NCBI GenBank assembly: GCA_031761405.1
Contig: JASEVX010000003.1
Span: 117,553,649-117,617,648 of the forward strand
Length of the DNA: 64,000 nucleotides
From: Serripes groenlandicus
Lineage: Eukaryota > Mollusca > Bivalvia > Cardiida > Cardiidae
Reading direction: 5' to 3'
Both the position numbers and the translations under genes were made by a program. This document shows, in pieces, positions 1-10,235 of the stretch (within the stretch, counting starts at the first letter, position 1; each line of letters opens with the position of its first letter). The notes under the pieces were generated by a model that searched no databases, was not told the origin of the DNA, and saw only the letters and a list, made by a program, of their open reading frames with translations.

Positions 1-89
1 ACAGCAAAGATTCAGATCACTCTGTACCTCCATACAGTGTGATCAAGATATGTTATGTTTGTCATCTGGCATCATGAAACACTTTAGAT

Positions 90-180
90 AAAGCTTATGA
101 CAGGAACCAACTTTACTGCTTATGACATAAAACCGACTTAACTGCTTATAACAGAACACCGACTTAACTGCTCATACAAG
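90..180 (+). repeat. 27-bp tandem motif in the duplicated segment
   Basis: The motif GCTTATGACAGAAAACCGAC plus TTAACT is repeated about three times here and four times in the paralogous stretch 9770-9880. The copy number therefore changed after the duplication. Confidence 0.6.
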
Positions 181-458
181 CAAGAGATTTTCATGCGAAA
201 TGAGGCTCTTGATGTGCAGAGACTGAATAGGCCTATCCATGCTCAAAGTTACAACCCGACTATTACAAGCAATGTAGCCCCAGATCAGTCATTGCACCGG
301 CGCTGTCTAATCAGGATTCACATTTCGCAAATGTCGTAAAAAAAAGTGTTTGACAATGTTCTTGTCAATCGTAAAGGTTCTCATACTAATGACCATTTAT
401 ACAGGCTGATTTGAACCTACAGTGTCTCCTTTCGACATGAATATGATATAATGATAGT

Positions 459-672
459 TAACCCTTTGCCCCATACAAACGCACTTTGACGCCTCTGCAG
501 CAGACGACTTTTGAAGACATTGTGGCAATACTGAGCAATTTCTCATTTTTCCACAACGTTTTCAACTCTATTAAATTATTATACTTTAGTCTACAGAGAT
601 TGTTCACATCTTTGCCAATCTGTTATCAAAGTCGCCTGCTACAGTTTTATACGGGAAAGGTTTTACTTAACC
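459..672. mobile_element. Hairpin MITE, AACCCTTTCCC family (family P)
   Basis: The stretch opens with AACCCTTTGCCCCATACA, passes through GCAGCAGACGACTTTTGAA and a degraded central hairpin around GAGCAATTTCTC, and closes with ACGGGAAAGGTTTTACTTAA. This is the layout of a family with many copies in the window: terminal AACCCTTTCCC/GGGAAAGGGTT, subterminal CTGCAGCAGACGACTTT, and a core of AAACATTGTGGCAAAAGGAG and its complement. No coding capacity. The paralogous copy is near 10052-10208. Confidence 0.6.
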
Positions 673-894
673 TGTTCATCATTAACATATACACAAAAGT
701 TGACATATTCCTCCAACAAGCGTTATAATGTTACAGTGTAAGTAAAATCTACACTGTGTGATAAAAAAAACACCTATTTTTCGCAAAACAGACTGAATGA
801 TACTTTTTGTTTAATTGAGAGTCCATAGCTTTGCTTGGACGCTTTCATTGTCGTATGCTGCATGTTCTATGTATGTGGGAAAGGGTAAAATGAA

Positions 895-1170
895 ACGGAA
901 ATTACATGAATTGTGCAGTCGACAACGAAGAGGGACAATACTATAGGGGTCGTGGGTTCGGACCCCGGCTCGGATATGATTTCTTTCGGACGAATGACAA
1001 GACAAGGGTTGTTCTTCTTCCACCGATGGGCTAAATAGACTACATGGAAAGGCAGTAGCATGTTGCCCCTGAAGAATATTGTGCGAGAAAGCGAGGAAAA
1101 TCCCGTTGTACTAACCTGGCCGCAGCGATATAACTAAAATACTGTTGAAAATGGCGTTAAATCCAATCAA
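895..1170 (+). mobile_element. tRNA-derived SINE
   Basis: A polymerase III B-box-like sequence, GTGGGTTCGGACCCCGGCTC, lies at about 949-968. It is followed by a conserved body (CCACCGATGGGCTAAATAGA) and a tail reading GATATAACTAAAATACTGTTGAAAATGGCGTT that ends in AATCAATC. The same element recurs at 12165-12412, 36000-36190, 42130-42365 and 56690-56945. The A box is not clear in this copy. Confidence 0.6.
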
Positions 1171-1233
1171 TCCATTGAATACCCCCGATATTACCGATGG
1201 GCTACATCATGGTATAACTGACAGGCGAGAATA

Positions 1234-1259
1234 CCCCCCCCCCCCCCCCCCCCCCCCCC
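1234..1259 (+). repeat. Poly-C run
   Basis: An uninterrupted cytosine run of about two dozen bases splits a short direct repeat of CCGATATTACCGATGGGCTACAT. Its length is likely unstable. Confidence 0.9.
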
Positions 1260-1351
1260 GATATTACCGATGGGCTACATTATGGTAAAACTGACAGGCG
1301 AGAATACCCAGAACACCATGGTAACTCTCTGTTCAATCATTGACAATAGGA

Positions 1352-1560
1352 GCCGAATTACGAGAAAACCAACATTGTGGACATTGTGAGTAAAGTATCG
1401 ACCCGCATGCCGTACAGGCATACACTTTTCGCTTCTATACCTCTATCTCCCTTTGACGGAATGTGTCGGCCGTGATTACCCTACGTGGATGGCTTAGACT
1501 GATCTGGGTCGATACATTACGCAGAGGCCATAATGTTGTTTTTTGAGGAACGGCTCATAT
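1352..1560. mobile_element. MITE, GAGCCGTnCCGCGAGAAAACCAAC family (family Q)
   Basis: The element starts GAGAAAACCAACATTGTGGA and ends CCATAATGTTGTTTTTTGAGGAACGGCTC, an imperfect terminal inverted repeat. Inside are the family landmarks GTATCGACCCGCATGCC and TGATCTGGGTCGATACATTACG. The paralogous copy is at 12485-12735 and a full-length example is at 33632-33897. No ORF of its own. Confidence 0.65.
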
Positions 1561-2459
1561 ATAGTTCCCACAACTACAATAATTATCTCCCCTTTCGGCC
1601 ATTTTGGATAGACAAATTTACTATATGTTCGGTAGAGACATATCAAATATAATTAAATTAAAGAATTGCATGTGTAAAAATAACTAAATTAAGAAGTCGA
1701 TATATTCAGACCATACAAAGGCATCAACGTTCACCTTTATTGGTCATCATATTTGCCTATCAAAACGGAAGACAAGGGAGGTAATCATTATAGATGTGGG
1801 AACTAGGTATACACACTTTACCAAGCATTAATGACTTATGAGGCTGACAATACATAATCAAGTTTAACATACCCAGAGATAGCTCGAACACGACGATAAC
1901 TCGAGGTGAAGTATCCAGGAAGCAGACATCGAGCGTGATTAAAATAAGCTTAAAGCTTGTTTCGCAATCGATGTAAAATAAATAAGTTTAAACTAACTCG
2001 AGGTCAATTGTGAGTCCGATTTCGGGTTCGAGTTATTGCGAGTCGACTGTATCTGCCAGAGCTCTAGATCAGGTATTTCAAATTCCAAAAACCCTTGGCA
2101 CTCAAACCCTATGTTGTAGGTACATAAGGTTTGGCTGAGTCATAAGATAAATATAAATTACAAATGTACACATCCTTGTCTAGTCCTCTATCTGCTTTAC
2201 AGGTGTCAACGTGTGTCTATATCAGGGGCATGTGCTCGATTACTGTGATGGGTAAAAACTCATTTAGTATGTAAGGCACAGTCTAGACGAAGAACCACTT
2301 GCGGGTCAACAGTTGTGCGGCTTTTGATCTACGGTTGTTATACATATATACATTTTTCTAAAAGAAAAAACCATCACATTTTACTCTCTCTCAAAATGAC
2401 TAAATATAAAACATATACACTGTACCTTGTGGCTGTGCTGTGAAAAGGGTTACAGAATA

Positions 2460-2575
2460 AATCATTTATTATAGTGACTCGTGCAAATACGAAGAAACAT
2501 TACAATACAAATGGTTACACCCGGCCCATCAGGCCTATAAGTCACCTGCAAATAAAATCTAACACAATGAATATA
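2460..2575 (-). mobile_element. LINE 3'-end fragment inserted in copy 1
   Basis: This stretch is absent from copy 2 at 18765. It starts AATAAATCATTTATTATAG and contains a GGCCCATCAGGCC dyad. Related dyads occur at the 3' ends of LINEs at 22540-22570 and 33215-33235. Read on the minus strand it looks like a severely 5'-truncated non-LTR element end. Confidence 0.45.
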
Positions 2576-2699
2576 TACATGTTATAATCAAATACACTTT
2601 TTAAAAATAGATAGTATCTGTCTGTAATACTTTCATATTATAAACTAGATCAGCAGGTCACAGCAGAATATACAGGTGACTTCCTGACCTTGTTATATT

Positions 2700-2963
2700 G
2701 ATTGATTGATTGTTCGGTGTTTTACACAGCTTTCAACATTTTTTTAGTTACATCACGGCGTTTCCGTGATAAGTTACCAGTACTACTGGTCCATTTATCC
2801 TGACACCAGCCAGTCAGTACTAATGCTAACCCCGCACCGCTGAGCGCCAAGGAAGGAAGCCATTACTATCAGTTCTAAGGTATTTGGTATGACCCGACCG
2901 GGGATCAAACCCAATACATCCTGCACCCGAAGCGGACGCTCTATCACTACACCAGTCCACCGA
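2700..2963 (-). mobile_element. tRNA-derived SINE, (CAAT)n-tailed
   Basis: Read on the minus strand, the head at 2963-2880 has an A-box-like TGGTGTAGTGATAGAGCGTC and a B-box-like GGGTTTGATCCCCGGTCG. A body follows, with ACTGGCTGGTGTCAGGATAA and CACGGAAACGCCGTGATGTA, and then a tail of CAATCAATCAATCAATATAA. This is the architecture of bivalve tRNA-SINEs (V-SINE/RUDI-like is my guess). The same element in copy 2 is split by LINEs (22415-22525 and 31243-31395). Confidence 0.7.
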
Positions 2964-3192
2964 GGCAGTGACCTTGTTAGAAATAAGATTTGACTCGCGG
3001 ATCGTCAGTTGAGTCACAGAAGAACGAACTTTGCACATTGTGGCCATTGTGGCCATCGGGTATCAACAATAAACCTGCTCCTTCGTGCATGCTTTCTGGA
3101 GTCTTTCTCCTTTTGCTCTTTCGTCGAATATGCATCCCCAGGAGAACACTAATAAAGCATTAAGTAACCAGTTCTAGTGGTCCATTTATCCT

Positions 3193-3375
3193 ATCTTTTA
3201 TATGCAGCAGACGGCTTTGAAAGCATCGTGACAAAAGGAGACATTTCTCATAATGAGGAATTCATTCTTTTGCCACAATGATGTCAACTCTATTCAATGA
3301 TGATACTTTCATTTATAGAGGTTTTCAATATTTTGATTATTTTGATTTTATATTCGTCTGCGGCAGATCTCCTGT
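3193..3375. mobile_element. Hairpin MITE family P, partial
   Basis: Landmarks are GCAGCAGACGGCTTTGAAAG, GACAAAAGGAGACATTTCTC, CTTTTGCCACAATGATGTCA and TCGTCTGCGGCAGATCTCCT. It pairs with 32028-32205 in copy 2, so it predates the duplication. Confidence 0.65.
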
Positions 3376-3399
3376 ATAAATCAGGGACGTAGATAAGAG

Positions 3400-3600
3400 G
3401 GAACGTAGATAAGAGAGATAAGTAACTAAGTTGTATTCTAAGATATCACCCGTCCCAACATCCCTGTAAACATTTAAACCAGAAATATCTTCAAAAAAGA
3501 TAAACGGCGATCAATATGAGAACACACTAAGAAATGGAACATGCGCATATTATTTGATATTTTGTAATATTTGGTTTATAAATGTTTAAGTTCATATGCA
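3400..3600. other. No recognised feature
   Basis: AT-rich sequence without an ORF of note or a recognised repeat. Confidence 0.4.
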
Positions 3601-3625
3601 TATATATATACTTTGGCTTTGATAT

Positions 3626-3652
3626 GAATGAGAGAGAGAGAGAGAGAGAGAA
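3626..3652 (+). repeat. (GA)n microsatellite
   Basis: About a dozen GA units in a row, just beside a tRNA-like stretch. Confidence 0.9.
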
Positions 3653-3654
3653 AA

Positions 3655-3745
3655 AAGCTTGCCTCTGCCGGGAAGGAACCACAGACCTTTCACTTGACAA
3701 TCCAAGTCAACATCCATTACACTATCGCGAAATGACGCTATTCCG
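3655..3745 (-). repeat. tRNA-like SINE head, degenerate
   Basis: The minus strand reads GCGATAGTGTAATGGATGTT, an A-box-like block. It is followed by an anticodon-arm-like stem (CTTGG/CAAGT) and CTGTGGTTCCTTCC in place of a B box. It lacks a proper 3' acceptor stem and is more likely a SINE head or tRNA relic than a working tRNA gene. Confidence 0.4.
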
Positions 3746-3799
3746 TTCAAGGCCGAGAGTTACACATGACTGGAGATTACGCGAGGCTCCCAAGAGGTG

Positions 3800-4150
3800 T
3801 ATTATGTAACACAGTTTAAGTTTCAATTGACGATAAATAACTAAAAACTTATCATGTTTCAAAAATAATTAGTATTTTGCTCTTTAACATTTTATTTCAT
3901 ACGTTTTCACTGACTTTTTTCACTGAAATTTATTTCTTAAGGAAAACAGTTAAAGGTTAGTATGCAGAACATTTCATTTTAAAACTTCACCTTATTAGTG
4001 CCTCTCGTGAACTATGACCCAATCAAAACGTTTCTTTTCCTTTATTTCTTCAACATTATTCATTAAATACAACTTTTGATTGGTCTATAATCTAGATCAT
4101 TTGTTTAACATCTAGGTCAAAACCCACGTCAATCAGCTATCGCCGAAAAA
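3800..4150. other. AT-rich stretch, no gene seen
   Basis: No long ORF, splice-site pair or recognised repeat. The last ~100 bases (from 4150) match copy 2 again at 32240-32430. Confidence 0.4.
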
Positions 4151-4267
4151 AATCCCAGTGACGCTGTTCAATTGGCTATGTAAGTATATAAATTGATAAA
4201 ACACCTATGATGTCTACATCGTGGTCATGCCTGATGTTCAAGTAGACATCTAGGCACCAACAGAGTA

Positions 4268-4386
4268 TATGAGTCGTCCCGCGAGAAAACCAACAATATG
4301 GAATCTGCGTAACGAATCGACCTATATCAGCCTGCGCAGTCCGCGCAGACTTATCTGGGACGACACATTCCGTCTTCTCTGGGGGA
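4268..4386. mobile_element. MITE family Q, 5' part
   Basis: It begins GAGTCGTCCCGCGAGAAAAC and continues through ATCAGCCTGCGCAGTCCGCG to CACATTCCGTC. The right terminus (AATGTTGGTTTTCTCGCGG) is missing, so the copy is truncated. Confidence 0.65.
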
Positions 4387-4389
4387 TAG

Positions 4390-5010
4390 AAATTCGGTCA
4401 TTTACTATTGTGTACATGAGGAGAGTACTTTGTAGATAATTTTGCGGCAATAAAAAGGGAAAAAAACGCCCAAACTTTTGAAGAACTGTTCAATAAATAT
4501 TGAGTGGTTGATAAACCTAGCAGTCAGGCGGCATCAGAAAACGAGCAAAATGAAACAACTTTATAATTCCATCTCTATGAAATTTATTTGCTGAATTGAA
4601 TTCAAGATAATTTAGCAAAGATGTTCCATTAGTGTTCCTCTACATGATTTGTTCAAGTTATAGTGGTTGGTTGTTTGAAAATGATTGTCAGGCTGCATCA
4701 GAAATGAGTAAATGAACCTTTCGCTTCAAACAACATCTCCTTCTAACTCATTGGACTGATATCATCAGAATGATCCTGTCAAAGGTTTAATGCCTTATTA
4801 CAAATGTCCTTTATTGATAAACTGTTTGTTTCACATTGTACACTAATTGCAGCTTCCTTCCTGTTCTTAATCAATTTTCTTTTCGATATTAAAAGTTACA
4901 TTATTTCTACTAAGCTACCACTCAGATTATCGATTTTGGGCCATCTTTGTACTTCTTGTTTTGGAGATGAAACACTGTAGATATTTACATTATTTTGCAT
5001 TCGGCCTTTA
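4390..5010. other. No recognised feature
   Basis: AT-rich. Two loosely similar phrases (GGTTGATAAACCTAGCAGTC / GGTTGTTTGAAAATGATTGTC, each followed by AGGCNGCATCAGAAA) at about 4506 and 4668 suggest an old short duplication. No coding signal. Confidence 0.4.
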
Positions 5011-5019
5011 TATATTAAT

Positions 5020-5160
5020 CTGTAGGCGGAGTGCCCTTGGGCAAGGCACATTTTCTAGCCTAGTACTGGTTTGTTGACCCAGGGATCGTGAATAAGTGAA
5101 CTGTCGCCGTTATGTAACTGAACTAAAAATGAAAGCGGCGTGAAACCCAAATAAAATAAA
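5020..5160 (+). mobile_element. SINE 3' portion
   Basis: GTGCCCTTGGGCAAGGCACA, GTTGACCCAGGGATCGTGAA and then CTGTCGCCGTTATGTAACTG with a GCGGCGTGAAACCC tail. A close relative is at 50195-50325. No clear polymerase III head is present. Confidence 0.5.
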
Positions 5161-5474
5161 TATTAATCACCTTTCTCTTTCAAAATAGGAGCTTGAAATT
5201 TCACTTAACAGACACTAAAAGTAAAGTATATAATATTGGAGATTAGAAACCAGAACACCTATTTACATCATGCAAAACACAACTGTTTTGGTCGGTAACA
5301 CTCCTGTTCTCAACAAACTAATTATGTCATGCAAGTGCATTGTTGGGATTTCTATAGAGCTATTAGGAAATATGATAATGAACAAATGTTCCATGTGGAC
5401 CGAATGATATATTTGTAGTCGGTGGTAGTTTGATTCTAAAGACCAATACGTATTTATGATCTTGGAAATGGCCT

Positions 5475-6095
5475 GATGCATTTACAGGTGCCAGTCTCGT
5501 TTAAAATGTAAAAATAGCATTTGACTATTTATTGACAAGGTACATTACCTTTCCAACGACCAATTGTTCTGATCGCAATGGCTCTAATTTACCTTAAGAT
5601 AGTCGCGTGGAATTATTATTTTCAAAGCTGTTACAGTCAAAGTTATGTACCACATGTTATTAGAGTTCATGAGTTATAAGCGTTAATGTAAAACTACTGC
5701 TTGGGGATATTTAATGCGCTGCTATCATAGGTCAATTATATATAACTTATTTTACAGCTATAACACACGGTTAAGTAGTTGCGCGCTGAAAATCTTATCT
5801 CCGCCTTGAATCCAATTAAGAACTCATTTAACATGAAAACGGATACAACTTTATAATATTTTAATAAAAACACAAAACTACGCTTGTTTCGAAAGGGAAA
5901 TGTCTTTTTCTCAGTTTTACGCATTTGAAATGCTGTATAAGGCGCTTTGTCATAAATTGATACAGCAAAGTATGTCGAATAATTAAAAACCAAATGTCAC
6001 CTCAGTGATGTCCCGGGCCGTAGAATAGGACATGTACCTTGTCAATATATAGTCAAATGCTATTTTTAGATTTAGATTGAGACTGTGGATGCATT
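5475..6095. mobile_element. Non-autonomous TIR element (~0.6 kb)
   Basis: CAGTCTCGTTTAAAATGTAA with AATAGCATTTGACTATTTAT and TGACAAGGTACAT at 5492-5550 is matched in inverted orientation at 6030-6085, which ends TTAGATTGAGACTG. The arms are about 55 bp and the word ATGCAT flanks both sides. The interior has no transposase-like ORF. I do not recognise the superfamily. Confidence 0.6.
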
Positions 6096-6145
6096 ATTAC
6101 TAGTCTGTAATGTTTGGGGTTTTAGAATAAAAACATAAACACACA

Positions 6146-6162
6146 TATATATATATATATGC
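6146..6162 (+). repeat. (TA)n microsatellite
   Basis: Alternating TA run, eight units. Confidence 0.8.
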
Positions 6163-6185
6163 ACTTCTTATTTTTCGATACGTCT

Positions 6186-6262
6186 TTGGGTGACTCGACC
6201 GAGTATCGAACTTCGATCTTCAACTCCCGAGGCGGACATTCTAGACACCTCGCCACGGAATA
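6186..6262 (-). repeat. tRNA-like SINE head, degenerate
   Basis: The minus strand reads CCGTGGCGAGGTGTCTAGAA (A-box region), GCCTCGGGAGTTGAAGATCG and AAGTTCGATACTCGGTCGAG (B box). Arm spacing is tRNA-like, but stem mismatches and the absence of a clear tail argue for a relic. Confidence 0.4.
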
Positions 6263-6545
6263 GGTGGAATGCACGTTTATGTAGGTGCTTGGTTTGATGG
6301 TATATTGTGCTACAATGAATTCAAAGTTTGTGCTAGTCCCAATCTCATTTCAACCAGACGTAAACGTCGCTAGCTCGTATATAGATTGTATGATGGCCTC
6401 ATACAGGTCGTCGCGTAAGCAATTCAAATTGTTGCCTACATAATCACTAGGTCGGAAGAGGAAGCAGGTCACATGACGAAAGCAAATGGGAGCGTTGATA
6501 TAGCCAATTTCCGAGCCCCAGGTCTATTGGGAGTGTTTTGAATGG

Positions 6546-6553
6546 TATATATA
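6546..6553 (+). promoter_or_regulatory. TATA box of gene A
   Basis: TATATATA stands about 30 bases before a short leader (from about 6576) that ends at a consensus splice donor ACAG/GTAAGT (donor G at 6605). Position and context fit a core promoter for the Gly-rich gene downstream. The transcription start is inferred. Confidence 0.6.
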
Positions 6554-6575
6554 TCGGCCTGCTTCAATATTAAAA

Positions 6576-6604
6576 CAGTAGCGAAATAAAACTGAATCGT
6601 ACAG
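6576..6604 (+). other. Gene A exon 1 (5' UTR), inferred
   Basis: A short non-coding leader between the TATA box and the donor GTAAGT at 6605-6610. Intron 1 then runs to the acceptor TATTTCAG ending at 7186. The start is placed only by TATA spacing; the donor is seen directly. Confidence 0.5.
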
Positions 6605-6934
6605 GTAAGTGAAAAATATCTACACTAAAGTTAACTTTTTTTTTTAATTTTATTTTTAAATTCAAAATAGAAGTAATTTTTTTTAGATATTTTAGATATT
6701 TTTTAGATATTTTTAGTTGGATACGACGTTTCAGCTAAATAAAAAAGACAGTGTTTAGTCTACTTAAGCTATAGATTTTTTTTATTATTAGTTTTTATTT
6801 TACCTTCTTACATGTATGTTTATTTCATGCTTTCCGATGGATTATTGAGCATTAGCAGTAGATTATATCCCGATAAACACACTGTTTATAACAGTGTTTT
6901 TTATCAACATAATATATTAACTGTTTTACAAAAG

Positions 6935-7127
6935 TTTAGCTAACATAACATTAACATAGCAAGTGTATGGCTAACATTTAATAAACATAGCAAGTGTTTG
7001 GCTAACATCTATTTAACATAGCAAGTGTTTGGCTAACATCTATTTAACATGGCAAGTGTTTTCAAACATTTAATACACATAGCAAGTGTTTGGCTACCAT
7101 CTAATTAACATGGCAAGTGTTTGTCTG
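6935..7127 (+). repeat. Minisatellite in intron 1 of gene A
   Basis: The unit AACATAGCAAGTGTTTGGCT plus AACATCTATTT, about 34 bp, is repeated five to six times. It ends some 60 bases before the splice acceptor. Confidence 0.8.
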
Positions 7128-7202
7128 AATGGTACCGTTTTCGTGGTGTCGCCTTTGGATGGAACGTGTTGTTATGTATATTTCAGACTACTCAAGCTCA
7201 AA

Positions 7203-8559
7203 ATGAGAACACTGACGTTAATCGCCCTTGCTCTTTCCGCCGTGGTGGCAGTCACCATAGCAACTCCCTTTGGAGGAGCTCAAGTCGGCCATGGTGGTGG
7301 TTATGGTGGAGGTCAATGGTCAAGGGGATTTTACCCGTCCTTTGGCGGATACGGGGGTCAGCAGGGATTTGGGGGTGGTTATGGATACGGAAACGGATAC
7401 AGTTTTGGTAGCGGCGGCGGCAGCGGTGGTAGAGGTAGTGGTAGCGGATTTGGCGGCGGAATCTTTGGTATCCTGATATTCTGTAAGTAAACTTGTATCA
7501 ATACTATAGATCAGATAAAGGTCAAAGAGTCATCCTTGAACAATGCGGGGTGTTGATATATAAATTATAAAACGCAAAAATATACCAGAACAAGAAAGAA
7601 ATATATAGTAAAAACGAAAAATTACACCTTTTCTTTCCCTTCACTATATATACAATACAATTATTGATATATAAAGAAAGGACCCCAACAAAAGGGAAGA
7701 ACAACCTAGTACATGTACATCTATGTTTTACCATTTACCACATACACTACTTCCGCAGCAGATGACTTTGAAAATATCTAAGTAGAACAATGGAAAATCT
7801 CTACTAATTATCTTGTTTTCAAGTGTCGTCTGTTATATATGCGGCATAAAGCGTCTGCATAAAGCGTCTGCAATGAGACATTTTCACTATAAGTAAATAC
7901 ACAGTAATACCCAAATCTTACTCAATATATTCATATTTCAATTTATTATTATGATAGAAGCATGTTTCACTGGATTATAATGAGAATAGCTTGTTTCACT
8001 GTGTTATAATGAGAGTAGTCTGTTTCACTGCATTATGATGAGAGAAGCAAATTCCTTTGTTTTTATAATGAGAGAAGCATGTTCCACTACATTATAATGA
8101 GAGTAGCATGTTTCACTGCATTATGATGAGAGTAGCCTGTTTCACTGCATTATAATGAGAGAAGCATGTTTTACTGTATTATACTGAGAGTAGCCTGTTT
8201 CACTGCATTATAATGAGAGAAGCCTGTTTTACTGTATTATAATGAGAGTAGCATGATTCACTGCACAATGATGAGAGAAGCATGATTCACTGTAGTATCA
8301 TGAGAGTAGCATGTTCTTATGTATTATACTTAGAGAAGCATGTTCATAATTCTATATTGAGAAAGCATGTTTCACTGACAAACTTTTAGCTTATACTAAT
8401 CACTCTCGAGTTCTGCTTCCTTGAGACATAGCCAGTACTCGTGTCATTTGCTGGTACATTAATCTGTATTTTTCAGTGTTTGTGTTCATCGTTCTGATCC
8501 GAGTCCTATTCCAGGGCAATGGTATTGGAGGTATTGGAGGTATTGGAGCTATTGGGTAA
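7203..8559 (+). CDS. Gene A: small Gly-rich protein with signal peptide and C-terminal membrane segment (2 coding exons)
   Basis: Coding exons are 7203-7482 and 8477-8559, joined by GTAAGT (7483) and TTTTTCAG (ending 8476) in phase 1; together 120 codons plus TAA. The first ~20 residues (MRTLTLIALALSAVVAVTIA) form a signal peptide. Residues ~22-85 are rich in Gly, Tyr, Phe and Ser with GYGG/GGYGYG repeats. Residues ~87-105 are a hydrophobic segment beginning IFGILIF and ending VLFQGN. The tail is three GIG-type repeats. The start at 7203 was chosen because the upstream in-frame ATG at 7086 lies before a good acceptor (7186). It is paralogous to gene B at 59283. Bivalve secreted Gly-rich proteins include shell-matrix and byssal proteins, but I cannot assign this one to a named family. 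An antimicrobial-like or membrane-anchored role is equally possible. Confidence 0.8.
7732..7880. mobile_element. Hairpin MITE family P, degraded, in intron 2 of gene A
   Basis: TTTACCACATACACTACTTC, GCAGCAGATGACTTTGAAAA, GGAAAATCTCTACTAATTAT, AAGTGTCGTCTGTTATATAT and AAAGCGTCTGC follow the family order. The central hairpin and one terminus are lost. Confidence 0.5.
7955..8375 (+). repeat. Minisatellite in intron 2 of gene A
   Basis: The unit GCATGTTTCACTGCATTATA plus ATGAGAGAA, about 30 bp, occurs some thirteen to fourteen times with scattered changes. It lies entirely within the intron that splits the membrane-segment codons. Confidence 0.85.
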
Positions 8560-8810
8560 TCATAAAGGTAAGTTATGTGCTATTAATTAACCCTTTCTCA
8601 CATTCAACAAATCGGCGAAGATGACTTTGAAGATATGTAGTAAAAAGTAAGAAAACTCATTATACATGGAAGAACAATTATTGAATACAGTTGAAATTAT
8701 TTTGTCGAGAGGAGAAATTGCTCTTTATGAGGAATATATTAATCGGTGCAAGAATGACCGATATTGGACTAAAAATCAAATCACGAATTTTTTAAACCTC
8801 ATTATTGTAG

Positions 8811-9200
8811 GAAAAGCAGTAAAATAGCTTAGCACCTTGTGTTCAATAATATCCACTTAATGCTCAAAGTCTCAATTTTGCTATGTGCATAGTTCTATAG
8901 AGAAATGTTGAAGTATTTGGTAAATATTTCAAGCCTCCTTGACATATACAGACACGCTGTGACACACAATAATGATACCGGCGTAAAACACCAGACAAGT
9001 TTGAAATATATGTTAGGTTATATATATACATATATTTATTTTTTAGATCAAGAAACATTGATCAAGACGGTACAAGAACATTTTGATTCAGACCAGTATC
9101 AGTGCTTATTCTCTGTGGAATGGAACAACTATTATCCTATATATTACTGTGCATTAGTGGATATCATTTATCAAATAAAATATACACGCATTGAAATTGT
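8811..9200 (+). other. Gene A 3' UTR exon and poly(A) signal
   Basis: After the stop at 8557-8559, the exon ends at a donor (AAG/GTAAGT, exon end 8567). The next exon begins at 8811 after ATTATTGTAG with GAAAAGCAGT. Gene B has the same arrangement, its last exon beginning GAAAAGTTAA. AATAAA at 9174-9179 is the likely poly(A) signal, followed by a GT/T-rich stretch. The exact cleavage site is inferred. Confidence 0.65.
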
Positions 9201-9685
9201 AATGATATTGTTGTTGTATTCCTTTATTGATTTACATCGATTATGAAACCAGCTTGCGCTTATATTAATTTCGCTCGATGTCTGCTTCCTGGAGACTTAA
9301 CCAGTACTCTCGCCGTTTGTGTTGGAACAAATGCCACAGGCAGAATCCGCTTATCTGCTTGTCTGCTGCAGAGGCGTCAGAAAGCGTCTTATATGAGGGG
9401 AATGGTAAATTAAAAATACCATAAACATATATGTTGACGTTCCCTTTTTTAAGCTATGACGTTAAATCAAAGGTCACCCTTATTCCGCACTGAATTTCAC
9501 TTTAAATTTCTGAAAATACAGGATTTTCTTAAAGTGGCTGATCAACAAAATCATTATAGTACAATGGGAAACAATTTCAGTCTTACATATTCCTCTGAAA
9601 TCAGGCTTAAACAGCTGATATGTTTCAAAGTCTCCGGATAACCAATCGGAAAAAGAAGCTAAGAAATAGTTTAGCCTAGGCTAAA
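9200..9685. other. Spacer with a family P fragment
   Basis: CTGCTTGTCTGCTGCAGAGG with CGTCAGAAAGCGTCTTATATG at about 9351-9400 is the right end of a family P MITE. The rest shows no gene. The short open frame at 9456-9641 has no recognisable features. Confidence 0.45.
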
Positions 9686-10051
9686 ATATTCAGATCACAT
9701 TGTACCTCAATACAGTCTGATCAAGATATGTCATGCCATTTGGTATCATATCATGACAAATTTTAGATAAAGCTTATGGCAGAAAACCGACTTAACTGCT
9801 TATGGCAGAAGACCGACTTAACTGCTTATGACAGAAAACTGACTTAACTGCTTATGATAGAACACCGACTTAACTACTCAAACAAGCAAGAGACTTTCAA
9901 GTGAAATGTGGCACAATTGATGTGCAGATACTGAATAGGCATATCCATGCTCAAAGTTGCAACCCGCCTATTGCAATCAATGAAGCCCCATATCAGTCAT
10001 TGCATCGGTGCTGTCTAATCAGGATTCAAACCTCGCACGTGACGTACACAC

Positions 10052-10208
10052 GTATTTGACAATGCTCATAATGAGCCATTTCTCCTCTTTCCACAATGTT
10101 TTCATCTTTATTCAATTATTACACTTTTATTAACAGAATCTTTTCACATTTTTGCCAATATGTTATCAAACTCGTCTACTACAGTTTTATATGGGAAAGG
10201 GTTTAATT
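10052..10208. mobile_element. Hairpin MITE family P, paralogue of 459-672
   Basis: CTCATAATGAGCCATTTCTC, CTTTCCACAATGTTTTCATC, AACTCGTCTACTACAGTTTT and ATGGGAAAGGGTTTAATT keep the family order. The 5' terminus is lost. Confidence 0.6.
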
Positions 10209-10235
10209 AACCTATTCATCCATTCATTAACAGAT

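Larger units (their letters stand above)
1..4245. repeat. Copy 1 of a large direct duplication (compact copy)
   Basis: The segment is repeated in the same order and orientation from about 9686 to 32435. Matching landmarks are 1-460 with 9686-10080, 690-1714 with 11960-12880, 1798-2460 with 18137-18765, 2600-2815 with 22310-22520, 2823-3140 with 31243-31560, 3200-3375 with 32045-32200 and 4150-4245 with 32240-32430. Identity by eye is high, with scattered substitutions and small indels. The left edge may lie outside the window. Copy 1 lacks the LTR element, the foldback element and the LINE cluster, so it approximates the pre-insertion state. It has its own small insertion at about 2460-2575. 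Confidence 0.85.

Noticed and set aside
2880..2963. Functional tRNA gene
   Set aside because: A and B boxes are present, but the acceptor stem is poor and the sequence continues into a SINE body and tail.
7086..7202. Gene A starting at the ATG at 7086
   Set aside because: The acceptor at 7186 and the donor at 6605 put this stretch in an intron; the ATG at 7203 starts a good signal peptide.
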